A stretch of 64,000 nucleotides of DNA, from positions 441,854-505,853 of the forward strand of contig NZ_FOLE01000002.1 in the NCBI RefSeq assembly GCF_900112255.1, given 5' to 3'. A program made the position numbers and the translations under genes. Source of the stretch: Flexibacter flexilis DSM 6793 (lineage in GTDB: Bacteria > Bacteroidota > Bacteroidia > Cytophagales > Flexibacteraceae). Positions 26,339 through 35,551 of the stretch are shown here, one piece after another (positions within the stretch are counted from its first letter, which is position 1; each line of letters begins with the position of its first letter). The notes below the pieces were generated by a model. It searched no databases. It saw nothing but the letters and a program-made list of their open reading frames with translations, and was not told the origin of the DNA.

Positions 26339-27148
26339 TTAGTCTTCTTCGCCTGAGGCTTTGAGCGTGGTCGGGAATCTTAGATTTTTATAACCTTTCA
26401 AATCCACTTCCACCGCACCCACAAACATATCCGCTTGTATTTTGAGTGGAATTTTGTTGCCATCGTCCGAGAGCCAAACCCGAATCGAGTTTTCGCCATC
26501 AAATAATTTATTTTCGGGCATTACAGGCGAAATTACATGCGCATATACTTTCCCGAATTTGGTTTTCACACGCGCTTTTCCACGATACACGATTTTCATT
26601 TTATAAATTTTGTCCTCATGCATCCCAGACACCTTGATAGTATCGTTGATTTTGAGTTTGTCGTAGCTAATAAACCTTAGGTACGCATAGCCACTCACCA
26701 TGTCCATTACGCGGCCAAGCCCCAGATTCACAACCTTCGTTTTTTCGTCGGCCTCCTCGATTCGGGCTATTTTTTGGTCGTAATCAAAAAAAGTTTCGTC
26801 GCGTTGGCGGTATTTTCCTTCCTCTATATTACGAAAAGCCTTTTGTGGCAAAAAAGCCGACGTGTCCATATACGAAGCCCACGTATCGCGTATGCGCAAC
26901 ACACGTTCAAATGCTCCCGTAGAACGTCCAAACACTTCCATTCGGTAGCAATACTTGTCGTTGATGTTATAATAATTGTCGGCAACTCGGATAGTGGCCT
27001 CACCTGCATTGATGAATCCATAGTGTACGCGAAAATTCAGTTCTTCCCCAAAACCCAAAGGAATGTTAGTGCGCTGCGCTAAAGCTGGCAAGGCCAAACA
27101 CAGCAAAAAAAACGACATAACAATATTTTTACGAAATATACTTTTCAT
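26339..27148 (-). CDS. DUF3108 periplasmic protein
   Basis: 269 residues from ATG 27148, which gives a Sec signal (MSFFLLCLALPALAQ, cleavage about residue 25). The mature part shows the DUF3108 pattern: PLGFGEELNFRVHYGFINAG, RIRDTWASYMD, RQRDETFFDY, VSGMHEDKIYKMKI and a final IRVWLSDDGNKIPLKIQA. Predicted beta-barrel-like periplasmic protein of unknown role, widespread in Bacteroidota and often beside glycan or lipid genes. Single unit. Confidence 0.88.
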   Translation of the reverse strand: MKSIFRKNIVMSFFLLCLALPALAQRTNIPLGFGEELNFRVHYGFINAGEATIRVADNYYNINDKYCYRMEVFGRSTGAFERVLRIRDTWASYMDTSAFLPQKAFRNIEEGKYRQRDETFFDYDQKIARIEEADEKTKVVNLGLGRVMDMVSGYAYLRFISYDKLKINDTIKVSGMHEDKIYKMKIVYRGKARVKTKFGKVYAHVISPVMPENKLFDGENSIRVWLSDDGNKIPLKIQADMFVGAVEVDLKGYKNLRFPTTLKASGEED

Positions 27149-27668
27149 ATTTTTTGCATTTGTTGATAAAAAATAGCCCACATAAGCCATATACCAAATA
27201 TTGTACCAAAATTAACGCTCAGATGTATTCAATGTTTTTACCAAGATTTATGCGAAAATAGTATTTTTCGGTAACAAGCAGGCACTTCTAGTAGCGCAAT
27301 AAAGACATAACATTACAAGTCCTACCCTTTTCCTTCTTTTAAGAAAAATCTATTTAGGTATAAAAATACCGCCTTACTTTAATCAAAGTATCAAAAAATT
27401 TGCCAGTTTTTCAACATATCGGCAAAATCCAACACCCATATGTGGACAATTTGTGTAAAACACTTATTTGCAAATACTTAGAAGTGCATCAACATTTATA
27501 ATATGTAATATTTTGAAGTGATGTAGTAACTTAATTTTAATCATTTTTTAAGAACTTTGAATCAAGCAAAAGCAGTAAAAAATGCTGCTGATGTACTCTA
27601 AATAATTTATACACTCCTACTTACAACTTCATTATCAATCTTAATTCAACATCTAAACGCTGAATGTT
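27149..27668. other. 520-bp AT-rich intergenic region
   Basis: Lies between divergent genes. No coding sequence, tRNA or strong hairpin was recognised. A minus-strand -7-like TAATTTTG at 27207-27214 and a plus-strand AGAACTTTG near 27551 are possible -7 boxes, but neither has a well-placed TTG. Confidence 0.4.
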
Positions 27669-28067
27669 ATGAAAACCTTGTTAATTGCCTCCGTTACATT
27701 CCTTATGACCAGTGTGTCAGCATTTGCACAACGCTCTGCATCAGAGCTTCCTATTATGGCTGGAGAGGACGTTTATGCGCATCTTTCAAGCAACAATCCA
27801 TTCAAATTCTGCTCGGACGTTTGGGTGCTTCGCGAAAATGCTGAAGGTCAAATGGATACCGTTCAGCATTTTACATCACACCTTGCAAAACCACTTTTCA
27901 GCATTGGAAAAGCCACCGATTACGATGTAACCGAAGGCGAAGTACACATTGTAGAAGTTTACAGACGTCGCAGCGATGGCCGCACCGTAGAGTACGATTC
28001 TAACGTACCGATGAGCTATCACCTCCGTGATTTGACAACAGCTCACGTGGCACACGCTCGCAAATAG
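27669..28067 (+). CDS. Small secreted hypothetical protein
   Basis: 132 residues with a Sec signal (MKTLLIASVTFLMTSVSAFA, cleavage about residue 20). The mature part is mostly polar beta-like sequence with a single Cys (NNPFKFCSDVWVL) and VHIVEVYRRRSDGRTVEYD. I do not recognise the family. It stands alone with a long upstream gap and its own strong terminator, consistent with an individually regulated periplasmic or secreted product. Confidence 0.75.
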   Translation: MKTLLIASVTFLMTSVSAFAQRSASELPIMAGEDVYAHLSSNNPFKFCSDVWVLRENAEGQMDTVQHFTSHLAKPLFSIGKATDYDVTEGEVHIVEVYRRRSDGRTVEYDSNVPMSYHLRDLTTAHVAHARK

Positions 28068-28087
28068 CTTTAATTTAGCTAATCATC

Positions 28088-28135
28088 AAAAAAGGCCAAC
28101 CCCCAAATTGAAGAGGAGTTGGCCTTTTTATTTTT
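28088..28135. terminator. Bidirectional terminator
   Basis: Stem AAAAAAGGCCAAC / GTTGGCCTTTTT followed by more T; separates converging genes. Confidence 0.88.
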
Positions 28136-28148
28136 AAAAAATGTAGCA

Positions 28149-28604
28149 CTAAGAAGGTAATTGTCTTATTGCCAATACAATACAAACACAAGCCCCCACG
28201 CACGAAAATGCAGGAACTGGGAAAAAATACATAAAACTCGTCGCGGCAAAACCCGCCACACACAAACCCACCACCGCCAGCAGCAGTTTAGACATTTGAG
28301 GTGCCGCCTGCAAATGCTTGGCAATAACCAGCAACAATACCGCAAAAGCCAACAAAGTAAAAATTAGGTTCAGGCTCATGCCCGTATAATTTTCGTCGTA
28401 GCTGCGCATCTGCCCGAACATATCAAATTTGTGCGTCATCATTTGCAGCAATACGGCTTGCGCCTGCGGGTCAGCTACTTGATGGCGCGTAAAATGCCCG
28501 ATGCTATGTCCCAACGCAAAAAACAGCAAACAGCCCGCCGCACCGCGCACCAACCATACAGCTTTTACACTGTTTACCAATGAGTTATCCGTTATTGTTT
28601 TCAT
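28149..28604 (-). CDS. Four-helix integral membrane protein, unknown function
   Basis: 151 residues with four predicted membrane segments (GAAGCLLFFALGHSIGHF; LNLIFTLLAFAVLLLVI; LLLAVVGLCVAGFAATSFMY; VPAFSCVGACVCIVLAI). The GHSIGHF motif in helix 1 and MRSYDENYTGMSLN before helix 2 recall small LIC_13387-like membrane proteins. It is 80 bp downstream of an AraC-type regulator on the same strand and is probably co-transcribed with it and controlled by it. Confidence 0.75.
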   Translation of the reverse strand: MKTITDNSLVNSVKAVWLVRGAAGCLLFFALGHSIGHFTRHQVADPQAQAVLLQMMTHKFDMFGQMRSYDENYTGMSLNLIFTLLAFAVLLLVIAKHLQAAPQMSKLLLAVVGLCVAGFAATSFMYFFPVPAFSCVGACVCIVLAIRQLPS

Positions 28605-28684
28605 GTTTTTTAGAAAATAATTGATGAAAAAGAATAGCTCAAAAGTAAAAGACGGCTTTCTGGAAAAATTGTAAAAACGGGCAA

Positions 28685-29509
28685 TCAGGGCGCGGAACGA
28701 TAAAAAATCTTGCCAAAATCATTAGGCAAATTGGCGTATTGCTTGGGCGCGTGGCCTGTAAACTTTTTAAATTCTTTGATAAAATGCGCTTGGTCGTAAT
28801 AATGTTCGTACAGATTTTCGGCATAAAAATTAGTCATCTGGGCATTGGCCCAACTATAATAAAACCGCTGAAACCGCGAAATAGCCGACAGCGTTTTGGG
28901 CGAAATGCCAACGTATTCCCTAAAAAGCAAGTCAATGTAACGTTTGGAATAGCCCGTTTTTTCTACCAAATCCCCGATCGTAAGCAAACCCGCGCTGCCG
29001 TGAATGAGTTGCACGGAATAATCTATCAACGAATTATGGCGACTTTTTTCCAACAAACCCACCAAAAACAGTTGTAGCAGCTCCACTTTTTCGGTTACGT
29101 TGGGCGTATTGCGCAGTCGTTCGATTAGTTGCCGACCACGACCGCCATACACATCCGCGAAGCTGTATATCTGATTTACAATTTCAAAGGCCGCAAAATC
29201 AGTGAATCGGTGCAAGCCACTGGGACTCAATTCTATGCCAATAGTGCCCGTTACTTGCGCCGTAGAGGTCAGCGTAACGGGTTTGTCCCAAATTCCAATA
29301 AAAAAAATGTCTTGTTCGGGATAACTTGTCAGTACGCCGTTGTCGATAGTAGCCAGTGCGTTGGTGTACGGATAAATAAATTTTGCTTTGCCGTTGGGCG
29401 CAATAATGCGGCTGTCGGTCACGGGAACGCCAAAATCAGCTTCAAAAACCCAAAAAGTGTCTATAAAATCGCGCAATTCGGGACGCGGACAAATGTGTTT
29501 GAGTATCAT
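28685..29509 (-). CDS. AraC-family transcriptional regulator
   Basis: 274 residues. The C-terminal ~100 residues have two helix-turn-helix units (IGDLVEKTGYSKRYIDLLFR; YEHYYDQAHFIKEFKKFTG) ending in the AraC signature with GHAPKQY. The N-terminal domain starts HICPRPELRDFIDTFWVFE and matches the DUF6597-type sensor common in this phylum. Ligand unknown. Likely regulates the membrane-protein gene immediately downstream. Confidence 0.93.
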   Translation of the reverse strand: MILKHICPRPELRDFIDTFWVFEADFGVPVTDSRIIAPNGKAKFIYPYTNALATIDNGVLTSYPEQDIFFIGIWDKPVTLTSTAQVTGTIGIELSPSGLHRFTDFAAFEIVNQIYSFADVYGGRGRQLIERLRNTPNVTEKVELLQLFLVGLLEKSRHNSLIDYSVQLIHGSAGLLTIGDLVEKTGYSKRYIDLLFREYVGISPKTLSAISRFQRFYYSWANAQMTNFYAENLYEHYYDQAHFIKEFKKFTGHAPKQYANLPNDFGKIFYRSAP

Positions 29510-29574
29510 GTTAGCAAAGACACAAAATGAATTTTATCAAAAATTATTCTTGAAATTACCGCTTTTCATTGAAT

Positions 29575-29620
29575 AAAAAAATAGGGCTGCACGGCTTTTT
29601 ATTCCATACAACCCTATTTA
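29575..29620 (-). terminator. Terminator of rpe
   Basis: Minus-strand stem AAATAGGGTTG / CAGCCCTATTT followed by a T-run, directly after the rpe stop. Confidence 0.85.
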
Positions 29621-29638
29621 TCAGCTGATTGACTTTTA

Positions 29639-30286
29639 CTAAATATTTTTGAGAGCTTCGATAGCCGCCGCAGGATTGGCCGCCGCAAACACCGAACTTC
29701 CAGCCACGAGCACATCTGCACCCGCCTCTACCAACGCTTTGGCGTTGCCTTGCCCCACACCGCCATCTATTTCGATAAGCGTAGCGCAACCCGCCTCTTG
29801 TATCATGGCTTTGAGCGCACGCACTTTCGCGTAAGTATGCTCAATGAATTTTTGGCCACCAAAACCAGGGTTTACGGACATGAGGCAAACTACATCGGCC
29901 ATCGGCAAAATATCCGACAACAACGACACGGGTGTATGCGGATTAAGTGCGATACCCGCTTTGCAACCTAAGTCTTTGATTTGCTGCAAAGTGCGGTGCA
30001 AATGCGGACACGCTTCGTAATGCACAGAAAGCACATTTGCGCCAGCATCGCGGAAAGCCTCCAAATAGCGTTCGGGTTGCTGAATCATCAGGTGCACGTC
30101 CAGCGGCTTGGTAGCGTGCTTGGCAATGGCCGCCGTAACGGGTAGCCCAAACGAAATATTAGGCACAAAAACGCCGTCCATAATGTCCACGTGAATCCAG
30201 TCGGCAGTACTGGCGTTGAGCATTTGGGTTTCGGCCTGAAGGTTGGCAAAATCTGCGGCTAATACCGACGGAGCAATAAGAGGCAT
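29639..30286 (-). CDS. rpe: Ribulose-phosphate 3-epimerase
   Basis: 215 residues, a TIM barrel of normal length. Start IAPSVLAADFANLQ, metal-binding DWIHVDIMDGVFVPNISFG (His, Asp), DVHLMIQQPERY, the second metal His in VLSVHYEAC, MSVNPGFGGQKF and IEIDGGVG. Interconverts ribulose-5-phosphate and xylulose-5-phosphate, linking to the transketolase subunit elsewhere in the window. The symporter gene lies 51 bp upstream on the same strand and the two may be co-transcribed. Confidence 0.97.
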   Translation of the reverse strand: MPLIAPSVLAADFANLQAETQMLNASTADWIHVDIMDGVFVPNISFGLPVTAAIAKHATKPLDVHLMIQQPERYLEAFRDAGANVLSVHYEACPHLHRTLQQIKDLGCKAGIALNPHTPVSLLSDILPMADVVCLMSVNPGFGGQKFIEHTYAKVRALKAMIQEAGCATLIEIDGGVGQGNAKALVEAGADVLVAGSSVFAAANPAAAIEALKNI

Positions 30287-30337
30287 ATTTTTATTTTTTT
30301 ATGAAAAAGAAAAGAAACAAATGCTTATCAAATAATC

Positions 30338-31789
30338 TTATTGGTTTTCATTTTTACGCAAAAACCACAAGCCCACAAACGTAATTAAACCATTGATAAT
30401 GAGCAATTCAAAACCAAATTTATAGCCCGAAAACCACGCTTCCGAATGCGTGTTGAGCTGCCAACAAATCAACGGCGAAAGCACACACACCACAGGCACA
30501 GCCTTGTCTTTTACGGCTTGTTTGGTAAAAAGCCCAAACGCATACAACCCCAACAAAGGCCCATAAGTGTAGCCCGCAATTTTGAAAATGGCCGTAATCA
30601 AATTTTCATTGTTATACACATCAAAAAGCAAAACGATAACCAGCAGCAACACCGAAAACCCGATGTGTGTCCGCAGGCGCAAACGCTCTTTTTGCTGCTC
30701 GTCTGTTTTTTTATTAAAATCCAGCATATCAATACAAAACGACGTGGTTAAAGCCGTCAGGGCACTGTCAGTACTGGCATACGTGGCCGCAATAATGCCC
30801 AAAATAAACACGATGCCCGCTATCGGGCTAAAGTGCTGCAAAGCCAACATCGGGAAAAGTTGGTCGGTTTTGGCAGGAATCGCCACGCCTTTGGCCTGCG
30901 CGTACATGTACAAAGCCGCGCCCAAAATCATGAACAATACATTCACGAAAACCAGCGTCAGGCTAAACCAAAACATGTTTTTTTGGGCTTCGCCGATATT
31001 TTTGCAAGTCAGGTTTTTTTGCATCAAATCTTGGTCAAGGCCAGTCATTACAATCGTGATAAACATTCCCGAAAAGAATTGTTTTGGGAAAAAATCGCGG
31101 CTGTTCACATCATCAAAAAAGAAGATTTTGGAATAAGCACTTTCGTTTACACTATTCAGCAATTGCGGCAGCGACTGGCCAAGCGTGTCGGCAATCAAAT
31201 AAATGCTGATTCCCACCGACAAGAGCATAAAAAGCGATTGGAGCGTGTCCGTCCAGATAATTGTTTTCATGCCGCCTTTGAAGGTGTAGAGCCAAATCAG
31301 GCTGATAGCCAACACCACCGTAAGCCAAAACGGCAAACCCAACGGCGCAAAAACGGCAAACTGCAATACATTGATTACCAAATAAAAACGTGCCGCCGAA
31401 CCAATCGAACGCGACAGCAAAAAGAAAAACGCCCCCGTTTTGTACGACCAAAAACCAAAGCGTTGTTCCAAATAAGTATAAATCGAAATGAGATTGAGGC
31501 GATAATACAGCGGCATCAGCACGCCTCCCACCACCAAATAGCCCAGCAAATAACCAAACACCACTTGCAAATACGACCATTGCGTTACGCCCACTTGCCC
31601 AGGCACGGAAATAAACGTTACGCCCGAAAGTGACGTACCAATCATTCCGAAAGCCACCAAATACCATTTGGCTTCTTTGTTGGCACTAAAAAAAGAGGCA
31701 TTGTCCGCACCTTTGGATGTGAAAATGGAGATAACAAACAATCCCAAAAAGTAGCAAATAATAATACTGAGGATAACAATAGGGTTCAT
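30338..31789 (-). CDS. Sodium:solute symporter (SSS family)
   Basis: 483 residues with about 13 hydrophobic segments, the expected size and topology for the SSS family. Family landmarks: KWYLVAFGMIGTSLSGVTF near the N terminus, YRLNLISIYTYLEQRFG, and FILGIIAATYASTDSALTALTTSF containing the sodium-site serines and threonines. Substrate not predictable. Preceded by a very good promoter 23-53 bp upstream of the start codon. Confidence 0.92.
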   Translation of the reverse strand: MNPIVILSIIICYFLGLFVISIFTSKGADNASFFSANKEAKWYLVAFGMIGTSLSGVTFISVPGQVGVTQWSYLQVVFGYLLGYLVVGGVLMPLYYRLNLISIYTYLEQRFGFWSYKTGAFFFLLSRSIGSAARFYLVINVLQFAVFAPLGLPFWLTVVLAISLIWLYTFKGGMKTIIWTDTLQSLFMLLSVGISIYLIADTLGQSLPQLLNSVNESAYSKIFFFDDVNSRDFFPKQFFSGMFITIVMTGLDQDLMQKNLTCKNIGEAQKNMFWFSLTLVFVNVLFMILGAALYMYAQAKGVAIPAKTDQLFPMLALQHFSPIAGIVFILGIIAATYASTDSALTALTTSFCIDMLDFNKKTDEQQKERLRLRTHIGFSVLLLVIVLLFDVYNNENLITAIFKIAGYTYGPLLGLYAFGLFTKQAVKDKAVPVVCVLSPLICWQLNTHSEAWFSGYKFGFELLIINGLITFVGLWFLRKNENQ

Positions 31790-31811
31790 CTCTTACAAAA
31801 AAATTAGTGGG

Positions 31812-31842
31812 CAAAGCTACTAATTAAGTTTTCGTTGCGCAA
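31812..31842 (-). promoter_or_regulatory. Promoter of the symporter gene
   Basis: Minus-strand TTG at 31840-31842, 20-bp spacer, TAGCTTTG at 31812-31819: full match to TTG-N20-TAnnTTTG. Confidence 0.8.
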
Positions 31843-31918
31843 AGGGATTCGCAATACATTTGTCAATCAATACTTTACAAGAAAAATATAAAAAATTTAA
31901 AAGTTTTTGGGCTAAAAA

Positions 31919-31949
31919 TTTGACAAGTATCACAAAAAAGGTAGTTTTG
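31919..31949 (+). promoter_or_regulatory. Promoter of tRNA-Cys
   Basis: TTTG at 31919-31922, 19-bp spacer, TAGTTTTG at 31942-31949; the tRNA starts 17 bp past the -7 box. Confidence 0.82.
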
Positions 31950-31965
31950 CAGTCCCAAAACAAAG

Positions 31966-32036
31966 GGTTTCATGGCCGAGTGGCTAGGCAGAGCTCTGCA
32001 AAAGCTCCTACAGCGGTTCGAATCCGCTTGAAACCT
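31966..32036 (+). tRNA. tRNA-Cys (anticodon GCA)
   Basis: A 71-nt cloverleaf: acceptor GGTTTCA (31966-31972) pairs with TGAAACC (32029-32035); anticodon stem GAGCT/AGCTC closes the loop CTGCAAA, giving GCA; T-arm AGCGG-TTCGAAT-CCGCT; short variable loop. No encoded CCA. It has a perfect upstream promoter and a downstream terminator, so it is a one-gene unit. Confidence 0.95.
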
Positions 32037-32042
32037 CTTCGC

Positions 32043-32078
32043 AAAACGCTATAACTCAAAAAGTTGTAGCGTTTTTTT
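32043..32078 (+). terminator. Terminator of tRNA-Cys
   Basis: Stem AAAACGCTATAACT / AGTTGTAGCGTTTT (one G-U pair), then T-run. Its T-run abuts the A-run used by the opposing ispG terminator. Confidence 0.85.
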
Positions 32079-32080
32079 AT

Positions 32081-32114
32081 AAAAAAAATAGATACGCACT
32101 GTTGTGCGTATCTA
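32081..32114 (-). terminator. Terminator of ispG
   Basis: Minus-strand 11-bp perfect stem TAGATACGCAC / GTGCGTATCTA with a 4-nt loop, followed by eight T. Confidence 0.9.
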
Positions 32115-32126
32115 CTAAATATGTTG

Positions 32127-34118
32127 TTATTCCTCCAATGCCTCTGGCGAAATCCATTTGCCATCTTCACGGATAATCTCAATGAGTTCGTCCACAGCAT
32201 TTTCGGCAGGAACAGCCTTTTTGACTACGTCTTGGCCTCTGTACAGCGCAATTTTGCCTTTGCCCACGCCCACATAACCGTAATCCGCATCAGCCATTTC
32301 GCCCGGCCCATTCACGATACAGCCCATAATTCCGATTTTGATACCTTTCAGGTGGTCGGTACGCTTGCGAATCATGGCCGTAGTTTCTTGCAAATCGAAC
32401 AGCGTGCGGCCACACGACGGACAAGAAATATATTCCGCTTTAGACATACGTGTACGGGCGGCCTGCAAAATGCCAAAAGCGGTGTTATTGCAATTTTTTG
32501 CAATTTCTAAAGCCTCCGTTTTTTCGTTGGTTTCGGGGCGCATACGAATCATTGCACCATCGCCCAAACCATCTATCAACAAACCGCCTACGTCGGTGGC
32601 GGCGTAAAGTTGAAATTCATCGTCTGGCAAATGCGCAAATCCTCTTGCCGTAATTACGGGCACATCTATTCCGCGTTGCATTAGCTCCACGAAAAGGCGA
32701 CGCAATTCGGGCATGGCGTGCGCGTTGGCGGTTTCGGCCACCGCTACCAGCGTTTTATCTTGCTGCAAAGCCGTTGCCAAATCCGCGTTTAATTCTGCTA
32801 AAGAAAATTTGATAAAATTCAGTTGCTCATGCTTTTGCGAAGCCTCAAAATATGTTTTTGGGTCAAAAAGGGGAAATTTATTGACCTTGTCGGCGGCATT
32901 GAGCCAAGTGCCATAATCCAAAATTTCTTTAGAACCATTGGCCAACATAAACGGCACTGGATTTTGACCCGAATACAAATAATCTGCGCCCAAATCATTG
33001 AGTTTCCATTTGTCGAGGGCAGGCAAATAAAAATGTCCTGCTACTTTCAAATCGTCCATCGTAAGGCCAGCGATTTGGCTAATGTCCGTAACAACGCGCG
33101 GCACATTTCCCCCCCCAATATTCAAAACCTCGCGCGTATGGCGGCGTATATGCTGAAACGGATTAATAGGGCTTTCGTCGATGCTCGGAATGGCGGCAGC
33201 TTGCGCGGCGCGTTGAGTGTAGCGGTCGGCCAAAGCACGCGCCACAGGGATTTCCAATTCAGGTTCTTCGGTCAGCGAAACGCGAATAGTGTCGCCTAGT
33301 CCGTCTTCCAGTAATGTACCGATACCAACCGCCGATTTGATACGACCGTCTTCGCCTTCACCCGCTTCGGTTACGCCCAAATGCAACGGATAAGGTTTTA
33401 GATTTTCTTCCGCCAACTTTTGCACCAAAAGTCTGTAAGCCTGCACCATTACTTGCGTGTTGCTGGCTTTCATGGAAATAACAATGTTATAGTAGTTTTC
33501 AGCTTCGCAAATTCTCAAAAACTCCAACGCACTTTCCACCATACCCAGTGGTGTATCGCCGTAGCGACTCAAAATTCTGTCCGAAAGTGAACCGTGATTT
33601 GTCCCGATGCGCATGGCCGTGCCATATTCTTTGCAAATATTGACCAGCGGCACAAAACGCTCTCTGATGCGTTCCAGTTCAGCGGCGTAAGTGGCATCAG
33701 TGTAATCTATGGTTTCAAAACGTTTTTTATCAGCGTAATTGCCAGGGTTAATACGAACTTTTTCCACCAATCGGGCAGCCAATTCGGCGGCGTTGGGCGT
33801 AAAGTGAATGTCGGCCACCAACGGCGTGTTATAACCCATGCGGCGCAACTCGGCTTTGATGTTGCCCAAATTTTCGGCTTCTTTCAGGCTCGGTGCAGTG
33901 ATGCGGATATACTCGCAACCTGCCTCAATCATGCGGATACATTGCGCCACCGAACCCGCCGTGTCCATGGTGTCCACCGTGGTCATGGACTGCACGCGGA
34001 TAGGGTGATGTGCACCCATCGGTACATCTCCGATTTTTACTTCTTGCGTAAGGCGGCGATGATAAGCCGTCAGGCTTTCACAATACTGCCACGCGGCAGC
34101 CAAATTTGTTTTATTCAT
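32127..34118 (-). CDS. ispG: (E)-4-hydroxy-3-methylbut-2-enyl-diphosphate synthase
   Basis: 663 residues: the long IspG/GcpE form of Bacteroidota, chlamydiae and plants, with a central insert of ~250 residues between the TIM barrel and the iron-sulfur domain. N-terminal barrel: HHPIRVQSMTTVDTMDT, VADIHFTPNAAELAA, KVRINPGNYADKK. C-terminal [4Fe-4S] ligands in ISCPSCGRTLFDL and GIMGCIVNGPGEMADADYGY. Catalyses the reductive opening of MEcPP, the penultimate step of the MEP isoprenoid pathway. Monocistronic, ended by its own terminator. Confidence 0.97.
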   Translation of the reverse strand: MNKTNLAAAWQYCESLTAYHRRLTQEVKIGDVPMGAHHPIRVQSMTTVDTMDTAGSVAQCIRMIEAGCEYIRITAPSLKEAENLGNIKAELRRMGYNTPLVADIHFTPNAAELAARLVEKVRINPGNYADKKRFETIDYTDATYAAELERIRERFVPLVNICKEYGTAMRIGTNHGSLSDRILSRYGDTPLGMVESALEFLRICEAENYYNIVISMKASNTQVMVQAYRLLVQKLAEENLKPYPLHLGVTEAGEGEDGRIKSAVGIGTLLEDGLGDTIRVSLTEEPELEIPVARALADRYTQRAAQAAAIPSIDESPINPFQHIRRHTREVLNIGGGNVPRVVTDISQIAGLTMDDLKVAGHFYLPALDKWKLNDLGADYLYSGQNPVPFMLANGSKEILDYGTWLNAADKVNKFPLFDPKTYFEASQKHEQLNFIKFSLAELNADLATALQQDKTLVAVAETANAHAMPELRRLFVELMQRGIDVPVITARGFAHLPDDEFQLYAATDVGGLLIDGLGDGAMIRMRPETNEKTEALEIAKNCNNTAFGILQAARTRMSKAEYISCPSCGRTLFDLQETTAMIRKRTDHLKGIKIGIMGCIVNGPGEMADADYGYVGVGKGKIALYRGQDVVKKAVPAENAVDELIEIIREDGKWISPEALEE

Positions 34119-34643
34119 AACAGGAAGAAAATGCTTGCTTTACGATTGGCTTTTTAGACTTAACCCAATAGCCGTTACAAAGTTTGCGTTTTTCGGGCAA
34201 AAGTAGAAACGATTGGGCAAAATGCTGGTAAGTTTTCAGTTGCAAGCCAAAATCGGTTATTACAGTTTGGTGTTTAAAGTTACTTCAATTGATTAAATAT
34301 CAATAAACCTAGTATTTATTTTATTGTAAAATCAATACTAGCGAAGAAAGTACTAAGCAATAATATCCTTGTTATGAGTTAATTACGTCAAAAGCCCTTA
34401 TTGGTTTCCAAAATCAATAGGAGCTTTTTAGTTGACATAAAAATGTGTGAATACTTAACCGTTCAGATATTAGGCCACCAACATTAGAAACGTTGCGCGT
34501 ATAGCCTTCTGCTACAAAAATTTTAACCTTAGCTGATTGCACATAGTAAAAACTTGGTATCTTGGTAGTAAAAAATGTCGGTGTGGAAATGCCGTAAGTA
34601 TGGTATCTTTGTTATAAGCTCAATAAGAATGTGATAAAATCGC
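34119..34643. other. 525-bp intergenic region between birA and ispG
   Basis: No gene recognised. Holds a moderately paired hairpin at 34390-34429 (AAAAGC...GAGCTTTTT) that may end birA transcription, and a 35-bp block at 34561-34595 that recurs, inverted, at 61880-61918 next to the birA gene fragment. Confidence 0.5.
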
Positions 34644-35408
34644 CTACAAATACACAATCTCTTTAAAGGAAAAATAACGTAGTGTGTTGTTGGTCTGTAC
34701 GGCCAGTTGCCCAGTATCATTGATGCCAATGATTTCGCCTTCAAATGGTTGGCCTGCGGCATCAGCGAAGTTGGCCAAATCGCCGCGGCGGTAGAGTTGT
34801 TGCAAATATTTGGCTTTGAGCGTGGTGTAGTTGCCTGCGCGAAGCTGCAAATAATATTTTTCGATGAGTTTGCACAAATGCCCAAACACTTCGGGTAGCG
34901 TGGTAGTTGTTCCTCGCAGCAGAGCCAACGAAGTGGCGCGAGGATTTCCGAAATTGATTTGATTGATATTAAGCCCAATGCCCACGATACTTTGACCGAT
35001 TTGTGCGCCTTGCAAAATATTTTCGATCAAAATCCCACAAATTTTTTGTTCTTTTACATAAATATCGTTTGGCCATTTGATGCGCACGTCATTTATGGCA
35101 TAAACATTGCCCAATAATTCGGCAATAGCCAGCGTAATTGCGACGTTTAATTGAAATTGAGCCGTAGCCGTAACAAATACGGGTTTGAGAATCAAGGAAA
35201 ACGTCAGATTTTGGCCGCTTGCCGCTTCCCAAGTGTTACCACGCTGCCCGCGCCCAGCCGTTTGAGTGTCAGTAATCAGGCAAGTTCCTTCGGGTGTGTG
35301 TGGGTTTTGTTGCAGTAATGCAGCCGCTTCGTCATTAGTGGACTGACAAGTTGGCATATAAATTATTTTCTGCCCCACAAAAAGTGTATGAATAGATGTG
35401 TTATACAA
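34644..35408 (-). CDS. birA: Biotin--[acetyl-CoA-carboxylase] ligase
   Basis: 254 residues from the TTG at 35408 (LYNTSIHTLFVGQKIIYM). A longer in-frame reading to 35459 is excluded because the -7 box lies there; the first ATG is at 35357 and would remove the conserved TLFVGQ start. Catalytic domain only, no N-terminal DNA-binding region, so not a repressor. Motifs: STNDEAAALL, TAGRGQRGNTWEA (biotinyl-AMP loop), IKWPNDIYV, KICGILIEN and GIGLNIN; C-terminal SH3-like EIIGINDTGQLAVQ. Attaches biotin to carboxyl carrier proteins. Its last 33 codons are duplicated at 61713-61812. Confidence 0.93.
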   Translation of the reverse strand: MYNTSIHTLFVGQKIIYMPTCQSTNDEAAALLQQNPHTPEGTCLITDTQTAGRGQRGNTWEAASGQNLTFSLILKPVFVTATAQFQLNVAITLAIAELLGNVYAINDVRIKWPNDIYVKEQKICGILIENILQGAQIGQSIVGIGLNINQINFGNPRATSLALLRGTTTTLPEVFGHLCKLIEKYYLQLRAGNYTTLKAKYLQQLYRRGDLANFADAAGQPFEGEIIGINDTGQLAVQTNNTLRYFSFKEIVYL

Positions 35409-35456
35409 GATAGTCTTATTTTGGCTAATATTTCTGAAAAAAATACGATACAGGCA

Positions 35457-35487
35457 CAAAATTAGCGCGTAAGTAGTAAGTTTGCAA
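35457..35487 (-). promoter_or_regulatory. Promoter of birA
   Basis: Minus-strand TTG at 35485-35487, 20-bp spacer, TAATTTTG at 35457-35464. On the plus strand a TAAGTTTG at 35477-35484 overlaps it and could be the -7 box of rsfS, without a clear TTG. Confidence 0.72.
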
Positions 35488-35551
35488 TTCGCGCCAAAAC
35501 TGGCCGATATATTTAAGATTTAGCAATTATTTTTTGAACAAAGATAGTACA

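Noticed and set aside
30833-31633. Plus-strand open frame of 266 codons opposite the symporter
   Set aside because: Antisense of a hydrophobic membrane protein; rich in His, Gln, Lys and Arg with no domain.
31966-32036. tRNA-Ser or tRNA-Leu
   Set aside because: The variable loop is short and the anticodon loop CTGCAAA gives GCA, which is Cys.
34529-34978. Minus-strand open frame of 149 codons overlapping the end of birA
   Set aside because: It is a different frame of birA with no family pattern; birA motifs are in the other frame.
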